A DNA stretch of 64,000 nt, from assembly GCA_029582265.1 (NCBI GenBank), contig CM055819.1:38389934-38453933 (forward strand). The letters run 5' to 3'. The notes under the pieces were generated by a model. It had not been told where the DNA came from. It worked only from the letters and a program-made list of their open reading frames with translations, and searched no databases. This stretch comes from Zoroaster sp. YZ-2022. Taxonomy: Eukaryota; Echinodermata; Asteroidea; Forcipulatida; Zoroasteridae. Numbering within the stretch: position 1 is the first letter of the stretch; each line of letters begins with the position of its first letter. Shown here in pieces: positions 1 through 11,092 of the stretch. Made by a program: the position numbers and the translations under genes.

Positions 1-552
1 AAGAACATAATTGGGAATCTCAGGGTAGACATTAGATAACGTAAGGCGAGTGGTAGGTTGAATGAGAGGGGTGAGTTCCAAGAAGGAGTCACCGTATGTC
101 AAACCACGGGCAATGGCGTCAGCGACCTCCTCCATGGAACTCACGTACAAAGCAATGCGATTGTTAGAAATACGACTGGCAGAGACGATGTGCTTTTCAG
201 GCATGGTTTCACGGAATTTATCAAGATAGGATTCCAGAGTCCGGCATTCTCCTGAGGACGATCAGAGCATACTGATCGAAACGTCGAGTTGTACCCCCAG
301 TTCTTTTCAGAACTAATTACTACTCAATTGAGATTCCACATGGTGTCACCGCAATTAGTCTTACTTATCATCCTCACCATGCAAAGCTACAAGTTTTACC
401 TAAGATAGGATTCAATAGATACGTTATCTAAGGCCTTGAAAGCAAAGCCATTGTTCCTGGTGACGCCCTTAAACGGCTCGTCATCAGGAACAATGGGTCT
501 GGGTGCACCAGACGCGCTAACATTACGTGGTGGTTCTGCCTGAGTGGCCATG
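1..552 (-). pseudogene. LINE ORF1 (gag-like) fragment split by a 167-bp insertion
   Basis: Read on the - strand, a protein starts at ATG 552 (MATQAEPPRNVSASGAPRP...), runs to ...DNVSIESYL, is interrupted at 235-401, and resumes as DKFRETMPEKHIVSASRISN and on to the window edge without a stop. The part after the break (RIALYVSS..., then a segment ending LTLSNVYPEIPNYVL) resembles the gag-like ORF1 of Tx1/L1-type non-LTR retrotransposons, recalled from the family and not searched. The two halves rejoin in frame if the insertion and one copy of its 12-bp duplication are removed, so this ORF was intact until the insertion. The rest of the LINE lies off the left edge. Confidence 0.6.
235..401. mobile_element. 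Small hairpin-bearing retroposon with 12-bp target duplication
   Basis: The insert is bounded by the direct repeat AAGATAGGATTC at 223-234 and 402-413 and sits inside the LINE ORF1. It has a left part with a hairpin (GATCAG, six-base loop, CTGATC) followed by GAAACGTCGAG, and a right part ending CATGCAAAGC...TTTTACCT. Related copies lie at 32774-32965, where the right part is inverted and upstream of the left part, and, more diverged, at 62511-62690. No ORF is seen. It may be a SINE or a Penelope-derived end; the class is not settled. Confidence 0.7.
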
Positions 553-612
553 GTGGCCAGGTACAAAACGCCACAGTATAGGCGAAAAAAAAGGACTAAA
601 AAAACAAGCAAA

Positions 613-1051
613 TGACAAAATTATATACAGTGGGCTCGGTCTAGCTAGACCTATATCATATATTAAATATAATAATAAGAAAACAAGGACCTAAAGAGGT
701 CTAAAGAAGTAAATATTAAAGACTTACTCGGAGCTCGAAGGAACACACGTCCGCTAAATAGATAAATAAATAAATATATATAAATAGGGTTTTCAGTTGA
801 ATAATTATTCCTAAACCAATATACTCAATATTTTATATCAAATTGAAGGTCTTGATGAAAGAAATACAATAGTTTTTAAATCAAGAAAATCGGACGAGTA
901 TTTTTTGAGGAATCCTGTTTTATTTAATCAAGTATACAGCATTCGATGAAGCGCGACTGTCCATACACTGTGTACATCCCTAATAGCAACAAAACCGTTG
1001 AATCAGCCTACACACACCGTGATACACACGCACAGCGTTCATGCTCGTTTC
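613..1051. other. AT-rich spacer, no gene seen
   Basis: Low-complexity AT-rich DNA with short ATAAATA runs near 760-790. No coding or repeat structure recognised. Confidence 0.5.
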
Positions 1052-2178
1052 CAGGGTTGTCACCAGACCAAATTGAGTGCCGGCTAATTTTATCGATTGC
1101 GAACGGAGCGCGCGCAGCTCCACACGGCCGGGGTCCAGGGGCCCGCTTAAGGCCGGGGGTCCGGGGGCAACGCCCCGTTGGGGGTCGAGGGGTGAAGCTC
1201 CTGCGTTTTAGCTTTTAAGAATGGATTTAGAGGGCTCACTTTTCACATAATTTGTTGTATAACAGTATGATATTTTCATAGTATTATACAAGAATTTATG
1301 ATGTGAAGGAGTGCCCTCCAATGCAATTGACAACATTGCTTTATGAAATTATGAAATGACAGCGACCGGGGCCGTCAGGCATAGTTTTTGTTTTTGGCAT
1401 AAATCCACAGTGGCCGAAGACTCGGTAGCGTGATCAGTTCCCGGGTCAGTTGTACTCGAACACGAAGATGTGGTCGCAGAAGAATGTCTCGAATTTGCCG
1501 GCTTCTCGCTTGACCCGGATGCCGTGTCTGTCACTGCCGGCCCCTTGCGTTTAGTGGCCGAAGAGAAAAAGCTGGTGATACTTTTCTGCGAGTGCGACAT
1601 AATTATTTTGATAAAAACACTTCCAAAAAACGTTCACAAAACTTTTCATGAATGGGTGGAGCTCCGGAGGGACGCACGTGAATAATTTTCCCTTTGCCGA
1701 GCACATCGGGGGGAAAGCTAGACGTTTACGAAGTCACGCTTATCCAACCTGAAATTTACGTATATCGACATTACGAAGCACGTCGCATCATTTGCACGCG
1801 GTAGATAGAGACTAGTGGCATCAGCTCACTGTGCAGGCGCAAACAACCAATCATAATGGGGATTCCCAGGTCTTTTCCCTGACGTCATAAATAAATGCTA
1901 ATTAGTGTATTTGTTTGTACCGCTACAAACTGAGATTTATTTTATAATATCGTACGATGTTTTAATTGATCTATAGACTAAAGTCCTCAAAATAGTGGCA
2001 AATAACTCAAAGAAATGAAGAATACATGAACTTTTTAAAAACTTTTATTACTGTTTAATGAAATATTCACACAATTTTTGTGCCGGTCGGTAAGACATCA
2101 ATTTATGTTTGGTGCCGGTCGGCCAGCGGGAGTGCCGGTTAGACCCGACCGGCGCCGACCGGCGTAGCTACAACCCTG
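1052..2178 (-). mobile_element. hAT transposon, internally deleted (1.13 kb)
   Basis: The ends are short inverted repeats (CAGGGTTG... and ...CAACCCTG), flanked by a perfect 8-bp duplication CTCGTTTC at 1044-1051 and 2179-2186. An 8-bp duplication with CAGGG-type ends is the hAT signature. Inside, a - strand ORF (1600 to 1349) begins MSHSQKSITSFFSSATKRKG, which resembles the N-terminus of zinc-finger hAT transposases (the SFF box and a Ser/Thr-rich linker). The catalytic part is missing, so this is a non-autonomous remnant. A GC-rich stretch at 1100-1195 is unlike the AT-rich surroundings. Confidence 0.85.
1349..1600 (-). pseudogene. hAT transposase N-terminal remnant
   Basis: An 83-codon ORF from ATG 1600, inside the hAT element. 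After a short basic start and SFF box it is rich in Ser and Thr, a usual linker before the BED zinc finger. The zinc finger, the RNase-H-like core and the dimerisation region are absent, so it cannot encode an active transposase. Assignment rests on position within a hAT element and on the N-terminal motif. Confidence 0.5.
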
Positions 2179-4160
2179 CTCGTTTCCCTCATAAGAGCTT
2201 TGAAAGGGTGTAAAAAATACACTCTCCACTCAAAACTACACACAATTACGGCTCAAAACTTTCACATATGATAGAAAAAAGGTGTAAAATTCATTCAAAC
2301 GCTACTCTTACCTTTCAACTTGAAGATTTCACCTCAAAAAACGGTGTTTAATTTTTATCTCTTCGTAACTTCGGTTGTAGAGTAGTTATGGACATCGAGC
2401 AAGCATGGCTATGTAAAGGAGCCCTTTGACTTAATATGGAAATCCGTTTTCATGTCAATCACAATGTACTCAGGCACGGATACAGCTCCGAAGTGGATGC
2501 CTTCCAGCAGAGCGCGCCAAATTTTACGGGCAGAATACACGCGATCTCGGAACACTTCGCGAAAGGCTGGGCGGGCGAGAGTGGTTCATTCATAAAAACC
2601 TTGGATTTCACACGTAGTTCAGATTGCTATTTTATGTACATTGTTGGATAGCTGAAACTATACGCTTTCCAATGAGCTATTACATGTAAGATTTCGACGG
2701 GCAAAAGTTCTGATATGAGGAGGTTACGTTTGTAGAAAAATCAGGTTTTTGGAAAAGCGCCCTCTATTGTTCGATTTACGAAACGGACAATGCGAGCGCG
2801 GCCGGCCGGCGGTCTGCTGCATGCATGCAGGTGATGAGATCGCGACGCAGCGAAAAATGATCAACAACGTCTTGAGCTAAGACTAAGCTAGCCTATGTTA
2901 TGTAGGCCTATACATACATACATACACGAAAACCATGCTTTTCCAACATCAATAGTTTAGAAACATTAAATACCAAAATATGACCCAACTTTTAAGTAAC
3001 TCACCAACCAAGCCGATCCTGAACTTTCTTTACATAATTGTGATGACCGTAGCAATGTCCCGACCCTGCTCACCCATATAAAAGGTGAAAATCTACTCCA
3101 TCTAGACTAGTAACAGCAGTTCGGCAAAATCAGTGTAGCTTATCAAATTTGCAAAAAGGTCGAGAAAGTTCGAGAAACTTTTAGCCAAGCACATTATTAG
3201 TACGCACCAGAGTTGTAAACATGTTTTATAACCTAAATGGCTCACAAAGTATCACTAATAAACTAAAACATATTGACAATGAATACTAATTGGATGCAAT
3301 AAGTAGTTTCATTTTATGGAAAAGATTACACAATTAAATAAATGTTGTCAACATAACTATTTTGCGCTCCAGGCACAACCCAAAAAGAGTATACGTGCGC
3401 GACCATTAAAAGTGAAGTGCGCCCTCTGTTGATCACACTCAAAACGATAAATTATGCTATTTAAGAAAAAGAGCTACATGTACGGTACATGTATGGTCTC
3501 AAAAACCTTTTCACCACAATCATAAAATTCAGTTTTAATTAAACCCTGATTACTTTAAAGGTTACCTACTCCACATTTCAAAGAAAGTACAATTAAACAT
3601 CAATCCCTATATTATTCTTAGACAAAATAACACAGCTCAAATTAACTAGTCATCAAATTGGCTTGGATAATGACATCCTGACTACCTTACCAGACAATTC
3701 TTAACACTTGCCTTTCAATAGGCATTTTCAATAGAAGGAGAGATCAAAGAACTTACATGGACCACACTTCACTAATCCCCCTTTGACAAATTCACACCAG
3801 AGAACTGTTTTTGGCGTCATTTTCACTGGAGCCTGCCCAGTCCTCGGCCCGTAAGATCTTATTCTTATTTAGTATTAGATCTTTTCTTAATGTACACTTT
3901 GTTTACCCTAATCATTGTACGCTTGTTAAACCCCATCGATATTTGTAGCGGTTGATATTTTCATTATTAAATCACTTTGTTTCTGTGTTCTTTATATCAG
4001 TGTGACCTTTGATTTCTTTGTTGCATCTGAGAAAATTCAGGCTTTTTGAGTAATTTGCATTCACATATAGTTTGAAGATTTTCGGATCGTAACAAAACAA
4101 TGTACACAACCTATGTGCATAGTTCCTTGCTTTGAGAAATACCACACCACTCGATTGTAA
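2179..4160. other. Intergenic or intronic DNA without recognised genes
   Basis: About 2 kb with only short frames and small microsatellite patches (CATA repeats near 2911-2925). No conserved motif, splice-bounded exon or terminal repeat recognised. Confidence 0.4.
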
Positions 4161-4174
4161 ATCTGTACTATTTG

Positions 4175-4264
4175 CCTCCAACCCCCCCCCCCCCATTCAA
4201 TGTTGGGAAAGGTCGGACGCGCCACAGATTGTCCAAACCAACATTGAATTGGGGGGGGGGGGTA
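4175..4264. repeat. Hairpin with poly-C and poly-G arms
   Basis: A run of C followed by ATTCAATGTTGG and, about 45 bases on, CCAACATTGAATT followed by a run of G, so the arms are complementary over about 25 bases. It may be a MITE-like palindrome or a slipped inverted repeat. No coding content. Confidence 0.7.
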
Positions 4265-4269
4265 GGGGT

Positions 4270-4980
4270 GTTAGCATGGATTGTGATGTATGTACACTGA
4301 ATACAAGCAAATGGTTCATTTCCAAGAAAAACAATCCCCCAAAATCTCAACCAAGTTATTGTTTTTCACATGGAAAAGAAATCTGATACATGTACCGTAT
4401 TTGCATGTATGTATTACAAATTCTCTGAGATATCACCTATTTGTATTACTTTTCTTCGGTGTAAATACTGATCTAATTATTTCATTGTTTTGCTTTTAGA
4501 CTTACAAAATAGATGCACAATATTTTACTCCCTTTGTATACTCATTTTTACCATCAGTTTTACATACAAATATATCTGAGCCATTTGGTATGTACAGTAC
4601 ACATGTAAAAAAAAGTGTCTATCACTGCAGAGTGAGGGCGCACTTCAATGAAATTGTGAAAACCCACTGGTGCTAAAGTGATATTGGGCTCCTAATTGCT
4701 GTGGTAAGGAAGGGTAATCTCTTACATAAGTGGCTGGTAATGAAAGGGTTAAGTAGTATTTTTCCATAGACGAAACAATTCTTTATTTCCGTAATTTATG
4801 TCAAAAAAGGGCAAGGGGGATGTCATCCCCCATGAGCTACACTACTGGATAGTAGGCCTAGGCCGATAAATTCTGTCGGAGTTGGCAGTCGGAATTATGG
4901 GCTGTCGGAAGTCAGCAAAAAGTGATACATATTTGTTTCTTCTCCGAAACTCGCCACATTACGAAAGCCAATTAGTGCCA
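4270..4980. other. Spacer without recognised genes
   Basis: AT-rich DNA with short frames only; nothing recognised. Confidence 0.4.
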
Positions 4981-4983
4981 TCG

Positions 4984-6062
4984 CTATTTTATTTTCAAGA
5001 TCAGAGCAGTTATTTATATTTTCAAGAGAAGTTATTTTTATTTTCAAGAGCAGTTATTTTTATTTTCAAGAAGCACATGTTTTTCGCGGACGCCTAGCCT
5101 GTGCATGCAGTGTAGCTAGTGCATGCAGCTTGCATACATTCCTCAAAAGCGCAGCTGTAATACTGGGAGCAGTGTTTCCTCAGAATGCCCCACCAGAACT
5201 CAATGCGCTGGTTGCTCTGACTGCTTCCTTCGAGGAAGCTTCTCTCCCCTGCAAATGCATCTTGAGAGATTCTTCTCAAGAACTGTTGCATCTGTCGAAC
5301 AGAACTGTTTTCCGTTCAAGCGTCGCCCCGAAGTTGTCTAGGACAACCTACTTTGTTTCTCACAGTTTCCATGAAATACCCCGCAATAACGCCAGGGTCA
5401 TTTGTCAGAGAGGCTTCAAGCCAGAGGATCTGTCTTGAATACCCGTCGATACATCCGTTAATACAAACCCCGTAAGGCTATAGTTTGTCATAAGAGTCCA
5501 GGTGCCACACAAAGTTTGGGCCTCTTCCGTTGTATGTCCTTCTCTGTAGCCGCCGCTGCCTTCTTTGCTGGACTCCCTCTGGGTCTAGTAATCCCAGAAG
5601 ATGGCGCACTGTTTCTCGGCTTACCATAATTCCATTCTGAAGGCATCTCACTCTCAGGTGCATCCACCGGTAACCACTAAGTTGCCCTGAGGTACTCCAC
5701 TGCACTTCTATAAAACAAGCAACATCAACGATGTCTGTGTGGTGTCTTCGGCGATAAAGGCAAAGTTCTCGCAATTTACGGTTTAGGTTACGCTTGCTGA
5801 TAAAGATATTATGATTAGAAGCAAGTGAAGCAATTATTTCGTCATAATTAAGTCCTAAACTAAAGTAACGCCTGATCAAATGCAGACTCCATGCGTCCGA
5901 AACACACCGCAGCCATGGATGATGATGGCTTCTGGAAATCGAACAGCTGCTTCAAAAAAGACAAAAATAAAGCTGCTTGAAAATAAAAATAACTGCTCTC
6001 AAAAATAAAAATAACTGCTCTTGAAAATATAAATAACTGCTCTTGAAAATATAAATAACTGC
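4984..6062 (-). mobile_element. DDE-integrase element bounded by inverted arrays of about 22-bp units
   Basis: The left side (4984-5070) carries about four head-to-tail units of the type CAGTTATTTTTATTTTCAAG. The right side (5948-6062) carries about five units of the reverse complement. The integrase pseudogene fills the interval on the - strand. The arrays are the only inverted repeat I see around the gene, so they are probably the element's ends or subterminal repeats. No target duplication could be fixed because the outermost units are degenerate. Confidence 0.6.
5095..5879 (-). pseudogene. DDE integrase-core transposase, two in-frame stops
   Basis: From ATG 5879 the - strand reads a helix-turn-helix-like N-terminus (MIRRYFSLGLNYDEIIASL), a linker with SGYRWMHLRVRC, then RNase-H-like integrase core segments: PNFVWHLDSYDKL, a CIDGYSRQILWL strand, a D before a TEN box, and RIEFWWGILRKH. 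The D...D...E order fits an integrase-core DDE enzyme of the kind common in fish and marine invertebrate genomes (known from the family, not searched). A TAG directly after SYDKL (about 5475) and a TGA just before TEN (about 5318) interrupt it; flanking similarity continues in the same frame. It is recently dead rather than ancient. Confidence 0.7.
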
Positions 6063-6115
6063 GCACGCGCACGGGCACGCGCACGGGCACGGGCACGCAC
6101 ACGCGCACACAGTCT
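6056..6115. repeat. GC-rich simple repeat (GCACGC/GCACGG)
   Basis: Imperfect hexamer repeat immediately outside the right inverted array; read from the other strand it gives Val/Pro/Arg-rich frames that are not genes. Confidence 0.8.
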
Positions 6116-6890
6116 TTTGCGTCATACCATGTGTGGACATTCTTTTGTTCTCGTGTACTTAAGGATATGAAATTCTTAAAACCCTCGCCATTTCCACAGA
6201 AGAGTGTTTTTGGAGCAGATTTCGTCTCAGTTTTCCCTTTTCATAATATCCTCCAATTTAAGTCAAAAAACCTGCCTAGACAAATGCTTACTTTCCGAGA
6301 AAATCGAACTTTTCTGATTGACGAAAACCTTGTGTGGACGTGTGTAAGTCCACAGAACATTGTGTGGACATCTTTTGTTCTCAGGTCCACACAGTGCTTG
6401 TAACACTTGTTCACACGTACATGTACATGTACACGCACACGCACACACACTTGCATTGGATTACAGGCAGTGACCTCACGCTGTGTTGGCTACCGTGCGA
6501 GATTCAAACTAATTCGCCTTCAAACAAACCTTGGGTGAAGGTGTGAATTGAAGGGTGATTAACTTGCTTAACTTTTTCTTTACAAACCTCACTCATATGG
6601 GGTTGTCACACACGAAAGTGTGTTCTTAATGATAATTGTTAAGTCGGACCATGGAGGAAGGAAATTGGTCGGCAAATGGGCAATTGGATTATGGCTGTCG
6701 AAATAATGAGCCACTCCCATCTTATTTCCCGGGTGTGTGTGTGTGTGTGGGGGGGGGGGGGTGACATTTTTTCTTCCTTCCTTTTACACCCTGATCCTTT
6801 TAATACTATTCTAAATTTATTTATGTGTGTTTTATTGGATTAAACTTAAAACCTACCGCTCTTCAAATCGTAGCATGAAATCCCCGTCAC
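6116..6890. other. Spacer with repeated GTGTGGAC motifs and microsatellites
   Basis: GTGTGGACATTCTTTTGTTCTC-like words recur at about 6130 and 6360; ACATGTACATGTACACGCAC runs at about 6417-6450 and a (GT)n(G)n tract at 6734-6762. Half of the ACCATGGAGGAAGG palindrome seen at 12315 occurs at about 6648. No gene. Confidence 0.5.
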
Positions 6891-6892
6891 TC

Positions 6893-7176
6893 ACTTACTA
6901 GAATTGTCCTGATTTATTTGAGAAAATTACAAAAACTGTTTTTATTTAAAAACAAAAAAGGTTGCCAGACGGCTACTTTTTGTAAATTTGACGTTACAAG
7001 TACTTTTTTAAAAATCTAAAATGAAAGCAATTTAAATCATAATTTAAATCAAGACGAAATCATATCTTCGGATGCTTGATACGTGTACCAACTTTAGGCC
7101 TTGGGAGGTCACCAAGTAAGTTTTTTGATAATAATTCTGGCATAAATCACCAATGTTGTACCTTCCCTTTAATATT
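6893..7176. mobile_element. TTAA-type MITE copy, left end worn
   Basis: Shares an internal block (AAAAGGTTGCCAG...CTTTTTGTAAAT) and the right end (TGTTGTACCTTCCCTTTAA) with the better copy at 8715-9038. The left terminus is not clear. Confidence 0.55.
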
Positions 7177-7744
7177 GCTTTCAATTTAAATAAGTGTTTT
7201 ATTGCGTGGAAAAGAGGGTCAACACGCGTGGAGACCGTACCAGAAACTGGAGACTAATCGAGAGTTTACGTGTTTCTTTATTTTCCCATTGGAATCCCAA
7301 TGGAAATTAATCATTATCCCGTTGTCGGAGTGTACTCAGCTGTACCTTTCAGTTTTGTGGCATTTTGCCAATGGATGGTACATACAATGTATGCCAGTAT
7401 TTCTTACTGTAGTATTTTCTCATTGCTATCATACGAAATGACAACATGCTCGCGGCATTACAAACATGGGAAAATAACCTAGCCACACATAGCTTAGCCC
7501 TTGCCCTGCAATACATTACAGCATGCAGTACAGTAGGCCTATCAGTCTAAATTTGTTATCGGGTACTTTTTCTATGATCTGAATGTGCAATGAGGCAATG
7601 ACCATGCATGTAATAGCAGATCGGCAGTAAACATTTGCCACGACTCTGCCTTTCCGATCTTGTTGAGGGGTTACTGTGTCTTAGCCCGTTTGCACTGAGT
7701 AGGAATGTTGTTGAGATTTGACGGAGAAAGTTAAATTTGGCAGC

Positions 7745-7802
7745 ATGAGTTCGCAGGATGGTTCGGGTACGAGCAGGCAGAGGATAAACTACAGAAATCC
7801 AG
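7745..7802 (+). CDS. TRANK1: TRANK1-like gene, exon 1 (start codon)
   Basis: ATG 7745 opens MSSQDGSGTSRQRINYRNP and stops at a strong donor, G|GTGAGT at 7802/7803, leaving phase 1. The next candidate exon, at 21864, accepts phase 1 and reads on directly as a hydrophilic low-complexity linker. The N-terminus itself has no domain I can name; its link to the later exons is by frame and strand only. The intron would be 14 kb and is full of transposons, which is not unusual here. Confidence 0.45.
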
Positions 7803-10800
7803 GTGAGTACGGTACTTCACCAACTGGGTACTGCAGCTTGGGTTTTTATGACGACCCGTAAGCTATCTGTGGTCATTGAACAGTATAACGGGAGCATACG
7901 GCTATCGCAGCTTAACAGAATTGGTTTTTATGAAGTTCAACCAGATTGCCATTGTACTTTAAGTTCCAGTTCAAATTTTCGAAAAAGTAATTTTTTTTGT
8001 AAAAATCCATGTTATAATGATATAGAAGTGTTAAAGGAATATCTGAACAAATTATTGGCTTAATCCTATCAGGCCTGGGGTGGGAGGGGGGCACAAATGT
8101 GCACCCTGTGACATTTTGTATAATATCTCCAGAACGCTTTTGTCTGATCACGCTGAAATGTTCTGACTATTCTTTCCTAAGTATTCTTTTTTGTTAAAAA
8201 TTCTAGATTTTTCATACTGTAAGACATTTAATATGTATTTTTGGATTTGTTGTCAACCAAGTTCAAACTCTGAACTGCACAATACTGAGTAAAATTTTAT
8301 GGCCAATGGATAAAAATTAAGGAAGTTATGGGAAAAATACTTATTTAGACCAAAAATTAGGAAAAGTGACAAAATAGGAATAGCGTCCCCTAATGGTGAC
8401 CTATGAAAGTTTTCATGGCCTCATTTGATAGATCGTGTCAAACCGAATATGCCTACAAAGTTCATGAAATAGGCTGAAGAATACAGAAAATAGGGGGGGG
8501 GGTGGGGACACATAATTGAGGCCCCTGATCTGAGAATGAAAAAAAAAGCCAAGTATGGCTTAACGTCAGTCATACTAAGGAGATATAACTCGTAATTATG
8601 ACTTATGCCAAGTCATAATTATAACTTCTTAAATGTTTTGTACAATGTCCCTTTAATGCTTCCGTACAATGATTACACAAAATCTGAATGCACATTTCAC
8701 TATTTCCTGTTAATTAAAGGGAAGATACAGTCACAATTTGGTAACATACATTTATTTCTCATAAAAAATTTTTTTTTTAACTAACCTGTGAAAGTTTCAT
8801 CACAATAGGTGTTCACTTTGAAACAATGTCACAAGTTCGTTTATGTTTTACAAAAGGTTGCCAGTGTACAACTTTTTGTAAATTCGACATAACAATTCCT
8901 GTTTTCTCTAAGATGGAAGCACTTCAGAAACTTCTCAGGATAATTTATATACTTGAACTAACTTTACACTATAAGTTTTCAGCTAATAATTTGTGAATTT
9001 AATAATCTGGTAATTACTAATGTTGTACGTTCCCTTTAATGAATAACAACATACCAAATTAGCTGACCATGTTGTACATGATTTTGATTCAAAGAAAGTA
9101 ATTGCATGCTCAGAATGAGTTTTGCCAACTTTGCCAATGCTGCACCTTCCATTTAAAATAATAATAGATAATTTTTGGCTACAGGCAGGGGGTGGCACAC
9201 CTTCCCACGAATGTAGCGGAATTACTGATACACACCCTCGCCCCTTTGGGCCTCATAATTGGGTAATGTTGGCAAGTTGGTTGAAATTTGTTTCCCACAA
9301 TTTTAGTATGAGGGGGAGAGGGGAGGAAGGGAGCGGGATTTTATCCAGTGTGAATCTACCTATGCAACTGGCTTCATATTTATATGTTTTGGCTTGTTCT
9401 CCAAGCATTTCAGAAATTGTGCACATTTAGTAACTGTCGTGATTGCCTTAATAGCATGCCTGGCATTTCATGACATGTACCTGTAGGCCATATGAAGCCT
9501 CCCTTGCCCTGATCTTGTCCCTAGTGCCCCTTCAAAATGTGCCTGGCCATAGACATTCTGATATTCTAAAGTGTCCTTTACTCAAGAAAAGTGGCTTTGC
9601 AAGAATGAAATTCTATCTGTCCTGGGCCACCTCTTACACATTACACAATGTTATTAATATTACATATCAAGCTGTTCGAACCATATGTTCGAATGAAGCC
9701 TTACGAACATATCTAACACAACATACATGTATATAAATAACTGTATGAACTTGTATGAGCTAGTAATAATGCATGCAATTTTTAATGTCGCTGTGCCGCT
9801 GACCTTGCCGCTCCACAGACAACTTTTCACTGACACTATAATGGCATGCACCATGAAAAAGTGACCCGATTGTTGACTTTTCATAACAGGCCTGTAAGAA
9901 TACAGGCCCATGAGTTCATACATGTATAACGTACAATGTATAGGGCTATACCTGCCATAAACTACTGTGAAATAACTAGAGTTGTTATGACATTTTGAGC
10001 CCCCAGCGTTACATTTAGTGAAACATGTACAACCAGTATGCCTGTTGTACATAGCTGTCTCACCTTGTTCAACAATAACTGGCAAGTCCAAGGATGTAAT
10101 GTAAATGTTCCTCTGATATTTATTGATTAGTCATAAATGCCCGGCAACTAGACAGTTTAGACAAAATCAGAGCAGTGTGTATGTGCCAGCTGTTTTGTGC
10201 GCCACGCGAAGCGGATCATGATACAATCAGGTGATGAAGATCTACTAGCATCACGCGCCTGACTCGTAGTGTTTCCCGTGTCCCCAAAACGTGAATTTTA
10301 CCATTTCTATTTGGCTTTATTCAATAAAAATTTACATTTTAAAAACGAAATTATATTGATATGAATGGGAATAATAGTTTGACGTTTGGTCTAATTACCA
10401 CATGTTAATGACCTGTTTTGTGCGTTGTCATGAGCGATAAGGACCTCATCTTTGGCTCGATCCTTAACGCTTGTGACCATGCCCAAAATATATAATGTAT
10501 AACTTGAATACACGATTATTATAACCATGAATAAACATTTCCAACAAACAAAAACAAGTCTTATTACTCGGGCAAATTGATTTTAACAGTGGTGTTAAAC
10601 ATTGGTCACAATAGGATTAAAAAAATCAATTAAAGTGTTGCATTCCTCTTTGATATTTACCCTATGATTTCATCTGGATATGTACTTAATTGGATCCAAC
10701 TATATGCAATAAATTATTGAAATAACTTATTATAATTATTGCAAACATGTAACACATTTATAAGTAAATTAATAGGAATAATAATAATAAATAATTTACA

Positions 10801-10813
10801 AAGCACTGATCGT
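7803..10813. other. Intron 1 of the TRANK1-like gene, first part
   Basis: Apart from the MITE at 8711-9040 I see only non-coding DNA with G-rich patches (8075-8090, 8490-8512, 9187-9330). Several ORFs near 9122-10091 lack any recognisable motif. Confidence 0.4.
8711..9040. mobile_element. TTAA-flanked MITE (AGGGAA ends)
   Basis: The left end reads TTAAAGGGAAGATACA and the right end is its inverse (TGTACGTTCCCTTTAA). TTAA at both ends fits piggyBac- or Kolobok-type target choice. No ORF. Sister copies: 6893-7176, and a terminus at 24253-24277. Confidence 0.65.
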
Positions 10814-11092
10814 GGAGTGTCGTGGCCGAGCGGTCTAGCTTACCGCACTCAAGTTCTGGTTTTAGCAGCAGAATGTGGGTTCAAATCCCGACCGTGACAC
10901 TTGTGTCCTTGAGCAAGACACTTAACCATAATTGCTTCTCTCCACCCAGGGGTTAAATGGGTACCTGTGAGGGCAGAGTTGGTTGATTAGCCCTATATGC
11001 GCTGTAATGGCAGCAATGGAGCTGTATACTTCCCAGGGAGCCGAGATGGTTTCAGGAATGATTTATGAGCCTTATGAGCAGGGGTTATAATA

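Noticed and set aside
235..330. Hammerhead ribozyme in the retroposon hairpin
   Set aside because: CTGAnGA and GAAA-like words flank a good stem II, but the bases needed for stems I and III do not pair by eye and stem II takes the G of GAAA. Kept as a hypothesis only, not as a feature.
5860..6140. ORFs rich in Val/Pro/Arg/Cys and FIF repeats
   Set aside because: Translations of the inverted array and the GCACGC repeat.
9660..10091. 143-codon - strand ORF
   Set aside because: No recognisable motif, biased composition only; overlaps nothing conserved.
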